A DNA stretch of 64,000 nucleotides from Shewanella denitrificans OS217. GTDB taxonomy: Bacteria; Pseudomonadota; Gammaproteobacteria; Enterobacterales; Shewanellaceae. A program made the position numbers and the translations under genes. Of the stretch, positions 27,701-36,800 are shown in pieces. Numbering within the stretch: the first letter of the stretch is position 1; the number at the start of each line of letters is the position of its first letter. The stretch covers positions 310,001 through 374,000 of the forward strand of contig NC_007954.1 of NCBI RefSeq assembly GCF_000013765.1, written 5' to 3'. The notes under the pieces are model-generated. The model did not search any database and was not told the origin of the DNA. It saw nothing but the letters and a program-made list of their open reading frames with translations.

Positions 27701-27950
27701 AAATAGTGCAAGGCCCGAATATGGCAGAGGTCTGGGTTACATTGAGCATGAAAAAGAGGGTCGTAAATTGATTTTGTTTGTGCGTGAGCAAGCGACAGAT
27801 GAAAACGGCCGCACCATGGGTTTTGTCAATTTTGGCGAAGTGATTTACATGGCGCACTCGGGGACTCAACCCATGAATATTACTTGGAAATTAATGACGC
27901 CTATGCCGGACGCTATGTGGCATGAAGCTGCAAAATTAGCAGTAGGATAA
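24795..27950 (+). CDS. PLD-helicase-DUF3427 protein, probable defence nuclease
   Basis: 1051 aa. An N-terminal phospholipase-D-type nuclease domain carries RLHAKSYLF (near 220) and GYIGSSNLSHSAL (HxK...GSSN). A superfamily 2 helicase follows: AATGTGKT near 348, VIDEVHH near 442, LTATP near 470 and QQLGRGLRL near 645. The C-terminal DUF3427-like region includes RPEYGRGLGYIEHEKEGRKL near 975. The architecture resembles SauUSI, a type IV enzyme that cuts modified DNA, in which a specificity domain follows PLD and helicase. Modified-base targeting is inferred. It stands alone, with no methylase next to it. Confidence 0.88.
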   Translation: MEQVGIYEKLITQLIDKSINRDVFYLGERPLESAEASVWLSRFLSKIIECAIGAIPSGDNQLTEQIGLANKLVLWLKDHVQDDQLITENLLDSKGRILTALFDKTNPIATDFPAFTKAIYPLTGLSQSELFCGSNAGISLDTELKREIRSADKIYWLVSFIKWAGIRIFKNELEEFTRSGKTLRIITTSYMGATDAKAVEFLASLPNTEVKLSYNTKRERLHAKSYLFLRNTGFHTGYIGSSNLSHSALTSGLEWNLKITTQEIPHIIDKSLNTFESYWQSSEFELFKGDIGSKNKLQEALREAKGGYSDDSAFHFDIKPFAHQREILEQLDVERTVHQRYKNLVVAATGTGKTLISAFDFARFYKQHPEANFLFVAHRQEILKQALSAYRGVLKNNQFGELWVAEHKPNSYRHLFASVQSLNLQLLSLPLTVDFYDYIVIDEVHHIAANSYRGLLAHFSPKILLGLTATPERHDGQNILDDFCGVIAAEIRLPEAINQRYLCPFQYFAIDDDTDLRKIKWHQGRYDIAELSHLYTHNEQRVVRIISSLNDTVTDIHQIKALAFCVSKEHAEYMASKFNLAGISADVLTSDNSHERQQKRQSLISGHVNILCVVDIFNEGVDIPNVDTLLFLRPTESLTIFLQQLGRGLRLTDDKQCCTVLDFVGNSRDEYDFSQKFRALVGKTNQSIKDEITNDFPHLPLGCRIELEEQTQAMILRNISRATMNASRLRQLINNFGHQSTLTLSLVNFLRFNPNVNLEDIYKLKMSWLELVESARKNQINEPNLDASLAKAYYRAINNHLFACSSISYLQFLKQLIIDNFSFDDMDATQCQFALMCHYNFWDKSGAELGFTSIKQSLAALRHAQLQAELLDVISLLIERIHHNELEMLIPAIPSLKVHSRYTREQILAASGASYFGKKSTAREGVLVLKALNVELLFVTLKKSVKQFSPTTMYHDYAINESLFHWQSQNSARPEYGRGLGYIEHEKEGRKLILFVREQATDENGRTMGFVNFGEVIYMAHSGTQPMNITWKLMTPMPDAMWHEAAKLAVG

Positions 27951-28254
27951 TCTAAGTTTTTTTCGGTGGATCATAGGGTCTGTATCAGGTTAATTTCACC
28001 GCCGGTTAGGCGAATTGTATCGTGAGGCCGTTGTGGAATTTCGCCGAATACCTCGTTAGTCTTTTAAATGATAACGGGTACAGCGTCCACCTGAGGCTGA
28101 TTTCACCAAGCAGCCCATTCTCTAGGTCACAGCACAAGCATGCTAAGGTGGCGAGTAGCGGTCGCGCTGCTTGTTTTGCGACTTATGTTGCCTAAGTGTT
28201 GATACTGGCTTGTATTCCCCCAGTGTCAGGATAGATGCCTTGCTTAACCATCTA
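27951..28254. other. Gene-free spacer
   Basis: About 300 bp after the helicase stop. I looked for transposase remnants on both strands and saw none that I could support. Confidence 0.3.
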
Positions 28255-28369
28255 TTGATTCAACTCTTGATTTAACTCTTGATTTAACTCTTGATTTAAC
28301 TCTTGATTCAACTCTTGATTCAACTCTTGATTCAACTCTTGATTCAACTCTTGATGCAACTCCTGATTC
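28255..28369. repeat. 12-bp tandem repeat, about 9.6 copies
   Basis: Unit TTGATTCAACTC with a C/T variant at one position (TTGATTTAACTC) and a last degenerate unit. Pure tandem array without spacers, so not a CRISPR. It is likely to vary in copy number by slippage. It lies 300 bp upstream of the HemB paralogue. Confidence 0.9.
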
Positions 28370-28384
28370 AAAAGAAAAGCGATT

Positions 28385-28409
28385 ATTCGCATCACGCTAT
28401 GATGCGAAT
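28385..28409. terminator. Perfect 10-bp hairpin
   Basis: ATTCGCATCA-CGCTA-TGATGCGAAT. There is no T run on the plus strand, so it may be a protein site or an mRNA structure and not a true terminator. Confidence 0.4.
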
Positions 28410-28673
28410 AGGGGGTTTAATCAACTCATAAAATGAGTCGTTTAAGGTCGTCTTTCTAATCACGATACAATTTTCTGTTGTTTTAGTATTCTGGCGTGAC
28501 CGTTAGTGTGGCATTTTTACGTCGACGGTAACCGTGTGGAGGAATTATTTGTCCCTATTTTTTGGGGGCATGAATTATGTTGAGATCTGCTAGGATCCTC
28601 TCGATTTTATCACGAGACCTAAAGCGAACTTATGGAAAAGTTAATTATTACCGCATATCCCCACGGAGTACAT

Positions 28674-29672
28674 ATGCCTTATTCAAGTAACACTTCAGGA
28701 TCTCGTTTAATTAAACGATTACGCCGTCTTCGTTCATCTCCTAATATGCGAGAGCTGGTAAGAGAATACGAAGTCAAATTAAGTGATTTAATCTATCCGA
28801 TATTTATCGAGGAAAATATCACCAACCCAGTGCCCATAACGAGTTTACCTGGTCTGGTACGGATTCCTGAAGCTCAGCTTGGCGCTGAAATTGAAGCGCT
28901 CAATGCACTAGGGATTCGCTACGTCATGCCATTTGGTATTAGTCACCACAAAGACAACTGTGGCAGTGATACTTGGAATAGCAAAGGGCTTTTGGCGAGG
29001 ATGATTTCGACCATTAAGACAGTGTGTCCGAATATGATGGTGATCCCTGATATTTGCTTTTGCGAATATACAACCCATGGTCATTGTGGCGTGCTGAAAC
29101 AGCAGAGCATAGATAATGATGCCACAGTTGAAAACCTCGTGAAGCAATGCATTAATGCAGCTCGTGCAGGTGCCGATATGTTAGCCCCTTCGGCAATGAT
29201 GGATGGACAGGTGATGGCTATCCGCCAAGGCTTGGACAAGGAAGGTTTCAGCCATGTTGCTATCTTGGCCCACGCGGCCAAGTTTGCCTCTTCATTCTAC
29301 GGTCCGTTTAGAGATGCAGTAGCATGTGAGCTTAAGGGGGATCGGCATACCTATCAGCTGGATTATGCCAATTCGAGACAAGCGCTTCATGAAGCAATGC
29401 TGGACGAGCAAGAGGGAGCCGATATATTAATGATTAAGCCAGGCACACCATATTTAGATATTTTATCCACATTGCGCAGCAACACCCTTTTACCACTTGC
29501 CGCCTATCAAGTTAGTGGTGAATATGCTGTGATTAAATGCGCGGCTAACATCGGCGTCTTAAATGAGCGGGCAACGGTACTGGAAACCCTGACAGGGTTT
29601 AAACGGGCAGGTGCAGATCTCATTGTTACTTATTACGCCAAGCAGTTTGCTCAATGGCAACTTAACGAATGA
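28674..29672 (+). CDS. hemB: Delta-aminolevulinic acid dehydratase (HemB) paralogue
   Basis: 332 aa. HemB condenses two 5-aminolevulinate molecules to porphobilinogen. Both catalytic lysines are present (HAAKFASSFYGPFR, K203; LMIKPGTPYLDI, K255), as are the zinc cysteines (CFCEYTTHGHC: C128, C130, C138). It departs from the usual KPAGAYLDI (here KPGTPYLDI). Start ATG 28674 has GGAG at good spacing. Its stop overlaps the transporter start (ATGA). This context, with a transporter and a regulator inside accessory DNA, is unlike housekeeping hemB and suggests a second copy; the rest of the genome is not visible. Confidence 0.88.
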   Translation: MPYSSNTSGSRLIKRLRRLRSSPNMRELVREYEVKLSDLIYPIFIEENITNPVPITSLPGLVRIPEAQLGAEIEALNALGIRYVMPFGISHHKDNCGSDTWNSKGLLARMISTIKTVCPNMMVIPDICFCEYTTHGHCGVLKQQSIDNDATVENLVKQCINAARAGADMLAPSAMMDGQVMAIRQGLDKEGFSHVAILAHAAKFASSFYGPFRDAVACELKGDRHTYQLDYANSRQALHEAMLDEQEGADILMIKPGTPYLDILSTLRSNTLLPLAAYQVSGEYAVIKCAANIGVLNERATVLETLTGFKRAGADLIVTYYAKQFAQWQLNE

Positions 29673-30553
29673 ATATAAAAGACTATGCCCTGTGTATTTT
29701 TATTATGGCTATATGGGGAATTAATTTTTCTATGGTCAAACTGGGACTGAATGGCATTGATCCCATGTTGTTGACTGGACTGAGGTTTACCTTGGCAGTG
29801 ATCCCAGCCATATTCTTTGTGAAAAAGCCCGATGTACACCTATTTTACCTCATCGGTTATGGCCTAACGTTTGGCGTCGGTGTTTGGGGGTTGTCAACTT
29901 GGTCTATCAGTAGCGGTTTATCTCCTGGCATGGCGGCTTTGCTGCTGCAAACTAATGTAATATTTGGGCTATGCCTTGGTTGGTTCTTACTTAAGGAATC
30001 GGTCACCCCGAGCCGTTTAATCGGCTCGTTAATTTCCTTGAGTGGGCTAGCCGTTGGCTTGATGGTTACGGATGGTTCGGTAAATGTTCAGGGAGTTGTA
30101 CTTATTCTCGTTGCCGCTTTTGCATGGTCTATTTCTGGGATTTTAATTAAGAAGTCAAATACCAAAAATGCATTCGCGTTTACCTTATGGTCCATGTTGT
30201 TTGCACCGATCCCGCTTTTTCTAATTTCATACTTTCAGATTGGGGCTTCTGCTTTCACGACCTTGCTTGATAACCTGACGGGGATGGCAGTGTTTTCTAT
30301 TTTATACCAAGCCTACGCTACAACATTATTTGGTTACTGGATCTGGAATCGTATGATAGTTTTATATCCTCTCTCACAGGTAGCCCCGTTTACGTTACTG
30401 GTGCCAATATTTGCTATTTTAGGCTCAAATATTTTGTTTCAAGAAGCGATATCCTTACAAAAAGTATTAGGCTGCTCATTGATCACGTTCGGATTGTTGA
30501 TTGGCTCCTTTTCGCTCAAGAGGGTAAGATCATTGGTACAGCTGATCATGTAA
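29669..30553 (+). CDS. EamA/DMT-family transporter
   Basis: 294 aa with ten predicted membrane helices in two EamA halves (first GINFSMVKLGLNGIDPMLLTGLRF, second AAFAWSISGILIKKS). This resembles YdcZ/RhaT-like drug/metabolite exporters such as EamA of E. coli. It overlaps hemB by 4 bp (ATGA), so translation is coupled. A product or precursor of the HemB reaction is a natural guess for its substrate, but nothing in the sequence proves it. Confidence 0.88.
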   Translation: MNIKDYALCIFIMAIWGINFSMVKLGLNGIDPMLLTGLRFTLAVIPAIFFVKKPDVHLFYLIGYGLTFGVGVWGLSTWSISSGLSPGMAALLLQTNVIFGLCLGWFLLKESVTPSRLIGSLISLSGLAVGLMVTDGSVNVQGVVLILVAAFAWSISGILIKKSNTKNAFAFTLWSMLFAPIPLFLISYFQIGASAFTTLLDNLTGMAVFSILYQAYATTLFGYWIWNRMIVLYPLSQVAPFTLLVPIFAILGSNILFQEAISLQKVLGCSLITFGLLIGSFSLKRVRSLVQLIM

Positions 30554-30616
30554 GGGAAGTGTGAGCCACGACAAGTAAATTGCGCAGCGGCGTAGACAAA
30601 AGATAATGCTAGGAAG

Positions 30617-31345
30617 GTGATTATTTTTACTCATAGACAAACCTGCATTCGTAAGGCTCAAGCGCTGATGGAGCTGACATGGAATGATAAAACATCCGAT
30701 CATATCAAAGATATGATGACCCAAAATACGACCATAGAAAGTCCGATCAAACTGTCAGTCGGCTATGAATCTTTTTGCGATACATTGAAATTATGGTATC
30801 GGGCATTTCCAACCTTAAGCTATACGGAAAATAGTGTTGCTACACATAACGGTGAAGTGATTATCGAATGGACGGCCAAGGGGCGCCAACTGGGGGAGTT
30901 CCTTGATATTTCAGCAACGGGTAGGCCAATTATTTATAGTGGAATAACCAATTTTGTTTTTATGCAGGACAAGGTTATTCGTTATTCATCCAAGGTTCAT
31001 ATTCAAAGTATCATCAGTCAGCTTATTGGCACGTCTTTCGATGCTCGGTTCGGTCAGCAAGAATCCAATAGTACTGAAAAGCTGTTTGATGTGATCCAAC
31101 AGCTGCTCAGTACTAAGTTAACTCGAAGGCAAGTAGAGTGCTTGTCTCTGTCAACGCTGAATATATCAGTGAAAGAAATTGCCTCTTTGCTGACAATTGA
31201 AAGCAGTTCTGTTCAAACACACCTAAAACGTGCGTTTGATTTGCTCCAAATTAGCAATAAAAAAATGTTTATGGCTTATATAACGGCAAACAACACGATT
31301 GAAGTGTTTATCCGTATGGGACTTTTCCTTCGGAAAAAGAATTAG
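30617..31345 (+). CDS. LuxR-type regulator with SnoaL-like sensor domain
   Basis: Up to 242 aa. Residues 18-140 look like a SnoaL/NTF2-like ligand-binding domain (ESFCDTLKLWYRAFPTLSYTEN, VIIEWTAKGRQLGEFLDI). The C-terminus holds a LuxR/GerE helix-turn-helix (LTRRQVECLSLSTLNISVKE ... SSSVQTHLKRAFDLLQI). The start is unsure: GTG at 30617 sits very close to AGGA, while ATG at 30668 has no clear ribosome site. It follows the transporter by 63 bp on the same strand and is probably the local regulator of the hemB-eamA pair. Confidence 0.75.
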   Translation: MIIFTHRQTCIRKAQALMELTWNDKTSDHIKDMMTQNTTIESPIKLSVGYESFCDTLKLWYRAFPTLSYTENSVATHNGEVIIEWTAKGRQLGEFLDISATGRPIIYSGITNFVFMQDKVIRYSSKVHIQSIISQLIGTSFDARFGQQESNSTEKLFDVIQQLLSTKLTRRQVECLSLSTLNISVKEIASLLTIESSSVQTHLKRAFDLLQISNKKMFMAYITANNTIEVFIRMGLFLRKKN

Positions 31346-31382
31346 CGATATACATCCTCAGTGTGAACACTTTAGTCCCATT

Positions 31383-31437
31383 TTGTTAAGTGTTAAGTGT
31401 TAACTGGTTAACTGGTTAACTGGTTAGCTGGTTAGCT
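31383..31437. repeat. Short tandem repeat (TTAAGTG then ACTGGTTA units)
   Basis: Two TTAAGTG units run into ACTGGTTA x3 and GCTGGTTA, an 8-bp tandem array between the regulator and hipB. It includes GGTTAACT palindromes. Confidence 0.75.
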
Positions 31438-31514
31438 GTGTCGTTTTTGCATTTCAATTAAATTCCGCACTCCTTGGCAATGACTCCCTCATTTCTTTTG
31501 TATTTTATGGTCAG

Positions 31515-31620
31515 GTTACCCGCTGTAGCGGGTTGAACTATATTTAACGCCTATAGCGTGTGAATGTGTTTTTAACGGTTTAAGCGTGTAAACCTTGATT
31601 TACCTGCTTTAGCGTGTACA
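31515..31620. promoter_or_regulatory. Four operator-like repeats at 28-bp spacing before hipBA
   Basis: Sites start at 31515, 31543, 31571 and 31599, each about 22 bp. Approximate consensus TTTAACGC-TATAGCGTGTRAA; the first is the palindromic GTTACCCGCTGTAGCGGGTT. The exact 28-bp period (not a multiple of the 10.5-bp helical turn: 28/10.5 = 2.67) implies ordered binding along the DNA. They end 36 bp before the hipB start, as expected for HipB autorepression sites. Confidence 0.75.
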
Positions 31621-31655
31621 GTAAGCGTTAAGTACAGTTTAAAGGTAAAGCTATC

Positions 31656-31937
31656 ATGAAGGTGACCAACGCAAAGCAGCTTAGTACGTATCTAAAAGAT
31701 GCGCGACTGAATGCGCAGCTCTCGCAAAGCAAGGTGGCGAGCAAGGTCGGTATTCGCCAGGATACAGTGTCAAGCTTTGAGCTGAACCCAGATTCGACCA
31801 AATTAGAAACGCTGTTTAAGATCCTCTCTGCATTAAACCTAGAGCTAGATATAAAGGTTAGAAATCCACAGCTGGTGGATGAGCGCCGCCATGGTAACGC
31901 CACAGTGCCTGAGCAAGAATGGAAGGAGGAGTGGTAA
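31656..31937 (+). CDS. hipB: HipB-like antitoxin, Xre-family repressor
   Basis: 93 aa. Single HTH (LSQSKVASKVGIRQDTVSSFEL, residues 22-43), then TKLETLFKILSALNLELDIKVR. HipB dimers neutralise HipA and repress the operon through upstream operators, matching the four repeats before it. Its stop shares a base with the hipA start (TAATG). A Shewanella HipBA is well studied, and this pair fits that arrangement. Confidence 0.9.
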   Translation: MKVTNAKQLSTYLKDARLNAQLSQSKVASKVGIRQDTVSSFELNPDSTKLETLFKILSALNLELDIKVRNPQLVDERRHGNATVPEQEWKEEW

Positions 31938-33244
31938 TGGCAGTGCTCGATGTTTATATGAATGGCTACCTTGTGGGTGAATTTACCAAATCATCCACAG
32001 GCTCTCATCAGTTTGCGTATGCCCCGCAGTGGTTAGCGATACCCGGTAGTCGCCCAATTTCTTTGTCTATGCCGCTACGCAAGCAAGCTTATAAAGGTGA
32101 TGAAGTTTATAACTTCTTCGATAATTTGCTACCTGATAATCTCGAAGTGAGAAACAGAGTCGTTGCTCGTCATAATGCTGATTCGACCCATGCGTTTGAC
32201 CTACTGGCTAAAATTGGTCAAGACAGTGTGGGTGCATTACAGCTTATCCCCCATGGTCAGACTCCCTTTGATGTAAAAAAGATTGAGTCTAAACCGCTAT
32301 CCGAAAAGCAGTTGGAAAAAGTACTCAAGGGTTATCAGTCAAATATCCCCTTAGGCATGTTAGCCGATGACGATGACTTTAGGATTTCTATTGCCGGTGC
32401 CCAAGAAAAGACGGCATTACTTAAACTCAATGGACAGTGGCGACTGCCTATCAAATCGACACCCACGACCCATATTATTAAGCTGCCCATAGGTGAAATA
32501 AACAGCCACTCCCACAGCATAAATATGTCTGACAGCGTCGAAAACGAATACCTGTGCATGATGATAGTCAGAGAGTTTGGATTAGATGCACCCGAGTGCT
32601 CAATAATCAAAGTGGGTGATATTAAAGCGCTTGCTGTGGAGCGATTCGATCGCAGGCTCTCGTCTGATGGTCAATGGATTATGCGGCTGCCCCAAGAAGA
32701 CTTTTGTCAGGCATTAAATATTCCACCAGCGAAAAAATATGAGAGCCATGGTGGCCCGGGTATTGAACAAATTATGCCTTATCTATTGGGTTCGATGAAC
32801 TCAGAGCGAGACAGAGTTAACTTCATCAAGTCCCAGGTTTTGTTTTGGCTTTTAGCCGCAACCGATGGCCATGCTAAAAACTTCTCACTGTTCATTGAGG
32901 CCGATGGCGGATATCGACTAACGCCTTTTTACGATATTTTATCCATGTACCCTGTTATTGGCGGTAAAGGCTTAAATATTCGCGATGCCAAGCTTGCGAT
33001 GGGGTTCAAGGCGACGAAAGGTAAGAAATATCAAATCAACCAAATTTTCCCACGGCACTTTATCCAAACCGCTAAAGCTGTGGGCTTTGATACTGGGATT
33101 ATGATGGAGATGATGCACGACATTGCTGACAAGGTAGAGGCTGTGGTTGTGAAGGTTAAGGCGCAGCTGCCAGATGATTTTCCAGCGCACATACGGGATT
33201 CAATATTGAGCGGATTAACTGACAGAGTTAAGCGCATAGCTTAG
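31937..33244 (+). CDS. hipA: HipA toxin, Ser/Thr kinase
   Basis: 435 aa from ATG 31937. HipA phosphorylates glutamyl-tRNA synthetase and causes growth arrest and persistence. The couple_HipA N-terminal part is LDVYMNGYLVGEF. The Ser-loop and nucleotide site are DFRISIAGAQEKTALLKLNG, where the autophosphorylated serine is expected. The catalytic loop is ATDGHAKNFSLF (about 307-318), then TPFYDILSMYP with the metal Asp. All key residues are present, so it looks active. Confidence 0.92.
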   Translation: MAVLDVYMNGYLVGEFTKSSTGSHQFAYAPQWLAIPGSRPISLSMPLRKQAYKGDEVYNFFDNLLPDNLEVRNRVVARHNADSTHAFDLLAKIGQDSVGALQLIPHGQTPFDVKKIESKPLSEKQLEKVLKGYQSNIPLGMLADDDDFRISIAGAQEKTALLKLNGQWRLPIKSTPTTHIIKLPIGEINSHSHSINMSDSVENEYLCMMIVREFGLDAPECSIIKVGDIKALAVERFDRRLSSDGQWIMRLPQEDFCQALNIPPAKKYESHGGPGIEQIMPYLLGSMNSERDRVNFIKSQVLFWLLAATDGHAKNFSLFIEADGGYRLTPFYDILSMYPVIGGKGLNIRDAKLAMGFKATKGKKYQINQIFPRHFIQTAKAVGFDTGIMMEMMHDIADKVEAVVVKVKAQLPDDFPAHIRDSILSGLTDRVKRIA

Positions 33245-33427
33245 AAAGTGTGGTAGTTAACTAATGACAGGCTCAATTAAGCTCAACCCCTGGGCTAGAA
33301 CGTTCATCTGCATCACTTAGAAACGGGAATTAATCAGGTTGCATTAATAACATCTACTCAAGCCGTCTCCCATTTTAGTCCCACTTTGTCTTAAAAAATA
33401 GCAAACAAACACGAACCTATAAAAACA

Positions 33428-33467
33428 AAAAAAAGCCGTAACAACCTGTGTTATAACGGCTTTTAGA
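33428..33467. terminator. Hairpin terminator after hipA
   Basis: AAAAAGCCGT ... ACGGCTTTT with AACA/TGTT extension gives a stem flanked by A and T runs, usable in either direction. Confidence 0.65.
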
Positions 33468-33538
33468 ATTCTCTGGAATTGGCTAAAACATGATTATTGG
33501 TATCTTCCCTGATACTCACGGGCGCTTTTCAGCCGCGA

Positions 33539-33577
33539 TAAATTGCTCCAGGCAATTTACTCAACATTTTGTATTTG
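33539..33577. mobile_element. Left attachment site (attL) of the yicC element
   Basis: Bases 33557-33577 repeat 46660-46680 exactly over 21 bp (TTACTCAACATTTTGTATTT then G). The right copy begins with the yicC stop codon. A TAAATTGC-TCCAG-GCAATTTA hairpin abuts the left copy (33539-33559). Together with the integrase next to the right copy, this marks an integrated element of about 13.1 kb. Confidence 0.85.
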
Positions 33578-33649
33578 CTTGTTGATTTGCATTTAAAAAC
33601 ACTTTAAATACAAGTATTTTACTTGTGATCTGAATCTTACCCTGTAGTT

Positions 33650-33669
33650 TGCCCACCTATTTGCCCACC
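33650..33669. promoter_or_regulatory. Arm-type integrase sites, left end
   Basis: TGCCCACC at 33650 and 33662 (12 bp apart), the same word found three times at 46501-46552 beside the integrase. Their presence inside both ends is typical of tyrosine-integrase arm sites. Confidence 0.7.
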
Positions 33670-33855
33670 ACTAAGTAGGTATAAACAAAGCAAGGAGCGC
33701 ATAAATGATTAGAGCCAGTTTTTCAATGCTGAATAATTTGTCAACAGTCAAACGCAATCCATATATCATTGTTTAATAAGTTTATTTTACGCCGGTTTTT
33801 ACAATAAAGGCCGCAATATAAGTATTATGAGACCCTATAGGTTTACCTCAACTAT

Positions 33856-36800
33856 CTATAAACCGTATAAATCTCTACATGCTTGCTCGTATGCAGGATA
33901 GCTTGGTAAATTTTTTATTTTTTCTCTAATTTTTCTTCGACGGATAGATAATGAAGATGAATTGGGATTTAGGAGTTGCATAATCTCATCAGGAATAGAC
34001 TTTTTAAAATTATCCCAATCAACCATAAGCTGTTTAGTTGTCGCTACAACTTCTATGTGAACTATATCCATTGGATTGTATGGTGGTGTTGCACCAATCG
34101 GAAGTTTGTGAATATGCCTTTCACCAAAAGCCCCACGAGGTTGAAATTCCTTTATAACCAGGCATACAGCTTCACTATTTAGTAAACCTGTAAGATATAA
34201 AGCTTCTTCTTCTGATTGAACGTGAGACCAATATAAAGTTTGGTCAATAATTAATTTGTTTTGTGAATAAGCATTAGACTTAATATAAGTAGAACATACA
34301 TTACTCCCCCCCGCACCATAGAGAATTAACCATCCATGTGTTGGTATATTTTGTGAGACTAGTTTTCCTCTATTTGTATTTAGTTTGTCAAAAAACTCAG
34401 CGGATGTTGTTCTAGACTCTTTGAATATTTTTTTAAAAGCAGAATAGGTGCCATAGGAAAATGAAGATAGATCAATTTCCGATACCGATTCCCAAGTTCC
34501 ATTGTCAACTTTTAGTATGGGTAATAAACCTTTTGCTGGAGTCGAAATACCAAATGGAGTTAAATGATTTGATAGTAAAATGTCATAAATGAATGTGTCA
34601 CTAACAGAGTCTGCATTAAGTGTAAAATGCTTATGCTTCTTCGCTTGAGTAACTAAATATCTAAAATCACTTACTGTCCGATCTATTGGGCTAATTTTCC
34701 ATTTCGGAGTATGTTGTGTTCCTGGAGTGAAATCATGGAATATGAGAGTGCGTGGCATGATATCAGGTCCTTGATTAAAACTAGCAGGGTTATACAAACC
34801 AAACTTTGCCTTCCCTATTACTTTTTTATCTGTCCAAGCAGTTCTATTTCCTTGTTGAACATTATGAAATGTTAAGTCAGAAGAACTTAATGGGCTCACA
34901 ATTTTTCCATCAAAAAACTCTCTGGATTCATGCTTACATTTTTTACCGTAAAGAACTATAGCTTCATTTTTGAAAGTTCCCTTTTCTATACGCCAAAGTT
35001 CATTAACATCAAAAGTAACAGCACGGTGTGAATTTAGATAATTTCCTTTTCTAAATAAGTTGTGATGATGCGCGTTAAGTACACTATCAGGGAGGATACA
35101 ACCAATAACAGCATTTTCTAGAAGATACCTTTCAATGGCATGTAAAAGAAATACAGTGGCCATCTCAATATGTAAGTGAGATGAACCCTCAGGTTTAATC
35201 CCATAGTTTTCAGCTCTCTGACGTAAAGCATTTTTGTATGGATTATTTGCTACTTTACTTAATGCTAACCAAGGAGGGTTTGTAACAACACCGTTAAATT
35301 GACCCGCAACAAGTCCTGGTCTATAGCTATTTCTTAGTACAAATGCCCAAATTCCATTTCGTCCATCACGTTGAAGTTGATCTAGTGCATTCAGTAAATC
35401 ATGAGAAAAATCTTTAACTGAAGTGATATCTGCTAAAGATAAGACTGAACTGCTCTCATTTAGTAATTTATTGACCATATTATCAGTTATTTTTTTTGTA
35501 ATAGCAGACTTTTCTTGGTCAGCACTGTACATCGCAATTTCATAACCTCTATCGATAATCATTTCAAACAGCATTCTACATTCTGGTGTGATGAGAAATG
35601 CTGGAAGATTAATTTCTATGTTATCAAGTGAAAGAGTGTGGAATTTCTCTTCTTTTTTTAAGTCATTAATTTTTGAAATAGGTGTAACAGCAAATAATGA
35701 GTCAGCGTGGTAAATTGGTATTGCTATTTCACCAGCATCTAGACCACCGAACCAATCGCGAGCAGCCAATACCCAGCTAACTTTGGCCAACATTACAGCG
35801 AGAGGGTCGATATCAAACCCTGTTATTGCTTTAGATAGTCGTATCATCCCACCATTGCTGGCAGATACACCTAATTTCATGAGTCGGTGTTTGCTCTGTT
35901 TAACAACTTCTATTACCATTGCCCCAGATCCACAACACATATCAACTAATAGTGGATCAACGTTTTCAGGTAACTTATCAAAAACATTTTTTACAACCTT
36001 TTGAGCTAGCCAAGCAGGCGTCCATTCTTGACCTAACAATATACGATGCGATCTTCTGGCTAATTGAGCCATCAATGTACCAAACAAGTCTTCTTCAGGT
36101 ACTGATTTAAAATCATATGCTCTTAAATCACTTTGAATGTCTTTCGCTATTGGAATTAAATGAATTGCATATGGCGTATCATTTAGCCAGCCGAAATAGT
36201 CATATTCAACAAGATTTGTTAAGCCTTTAGCTTTAAAAAAGGAACCATTCAAAATGGACTCTATTTCTGCATTGTCACTTTTCAAAGCTTTGCTTTCTAA
36301 CACATTGGCGCAAAGTAATTTTGCAAGAGTTAGCATGTAAAGTTCAGAAATATAGGACTCTTCATCGAATGATTTTGTATCTTCAGAATCACCAATATAA
36401 GAAACAAAATCAATCCAGAGCTTTTTAATCAGATCTGAATATTTTTTGTTACTTTCAAATGCTTGCGTTACTATGTCTCGAACAGCATTAATATGTTGCG
36501 CACAGAAAGTACTTTCGAATCCTAAGTCAAAAGATAAAGTTTTCGCGCCAAGAGGCCTAGCACCCTCTCGACCGAGATACCGTGTTAAAAAATAATAGAG
36601 AGATAATGCATCATCAGCATTTCTTGAAAGATCAACTTGTTCCAATTCTTCCAGTACAACATGTTCTCGTCCGTATGTTGTAGCACCTGCAATATATGAA
36701 AGAGGTAATACTTCAGAAATTCGATAGGCATGCCATCTAACGGTATCCGAAAGTACTCCGATAATAATTTCTTTATTGTGGTTTTTATTAAGAAGTGATG

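Noticed and set aside
27951..28254. Transposase remnant after the helicase gene
   Set aside because: Translation on both strands gave no transposase-like motif that I could support.
28255..28369. CRISPR array
   Set aside because: Units are contiguous 12-mers without spacers, and no cas gene is present.
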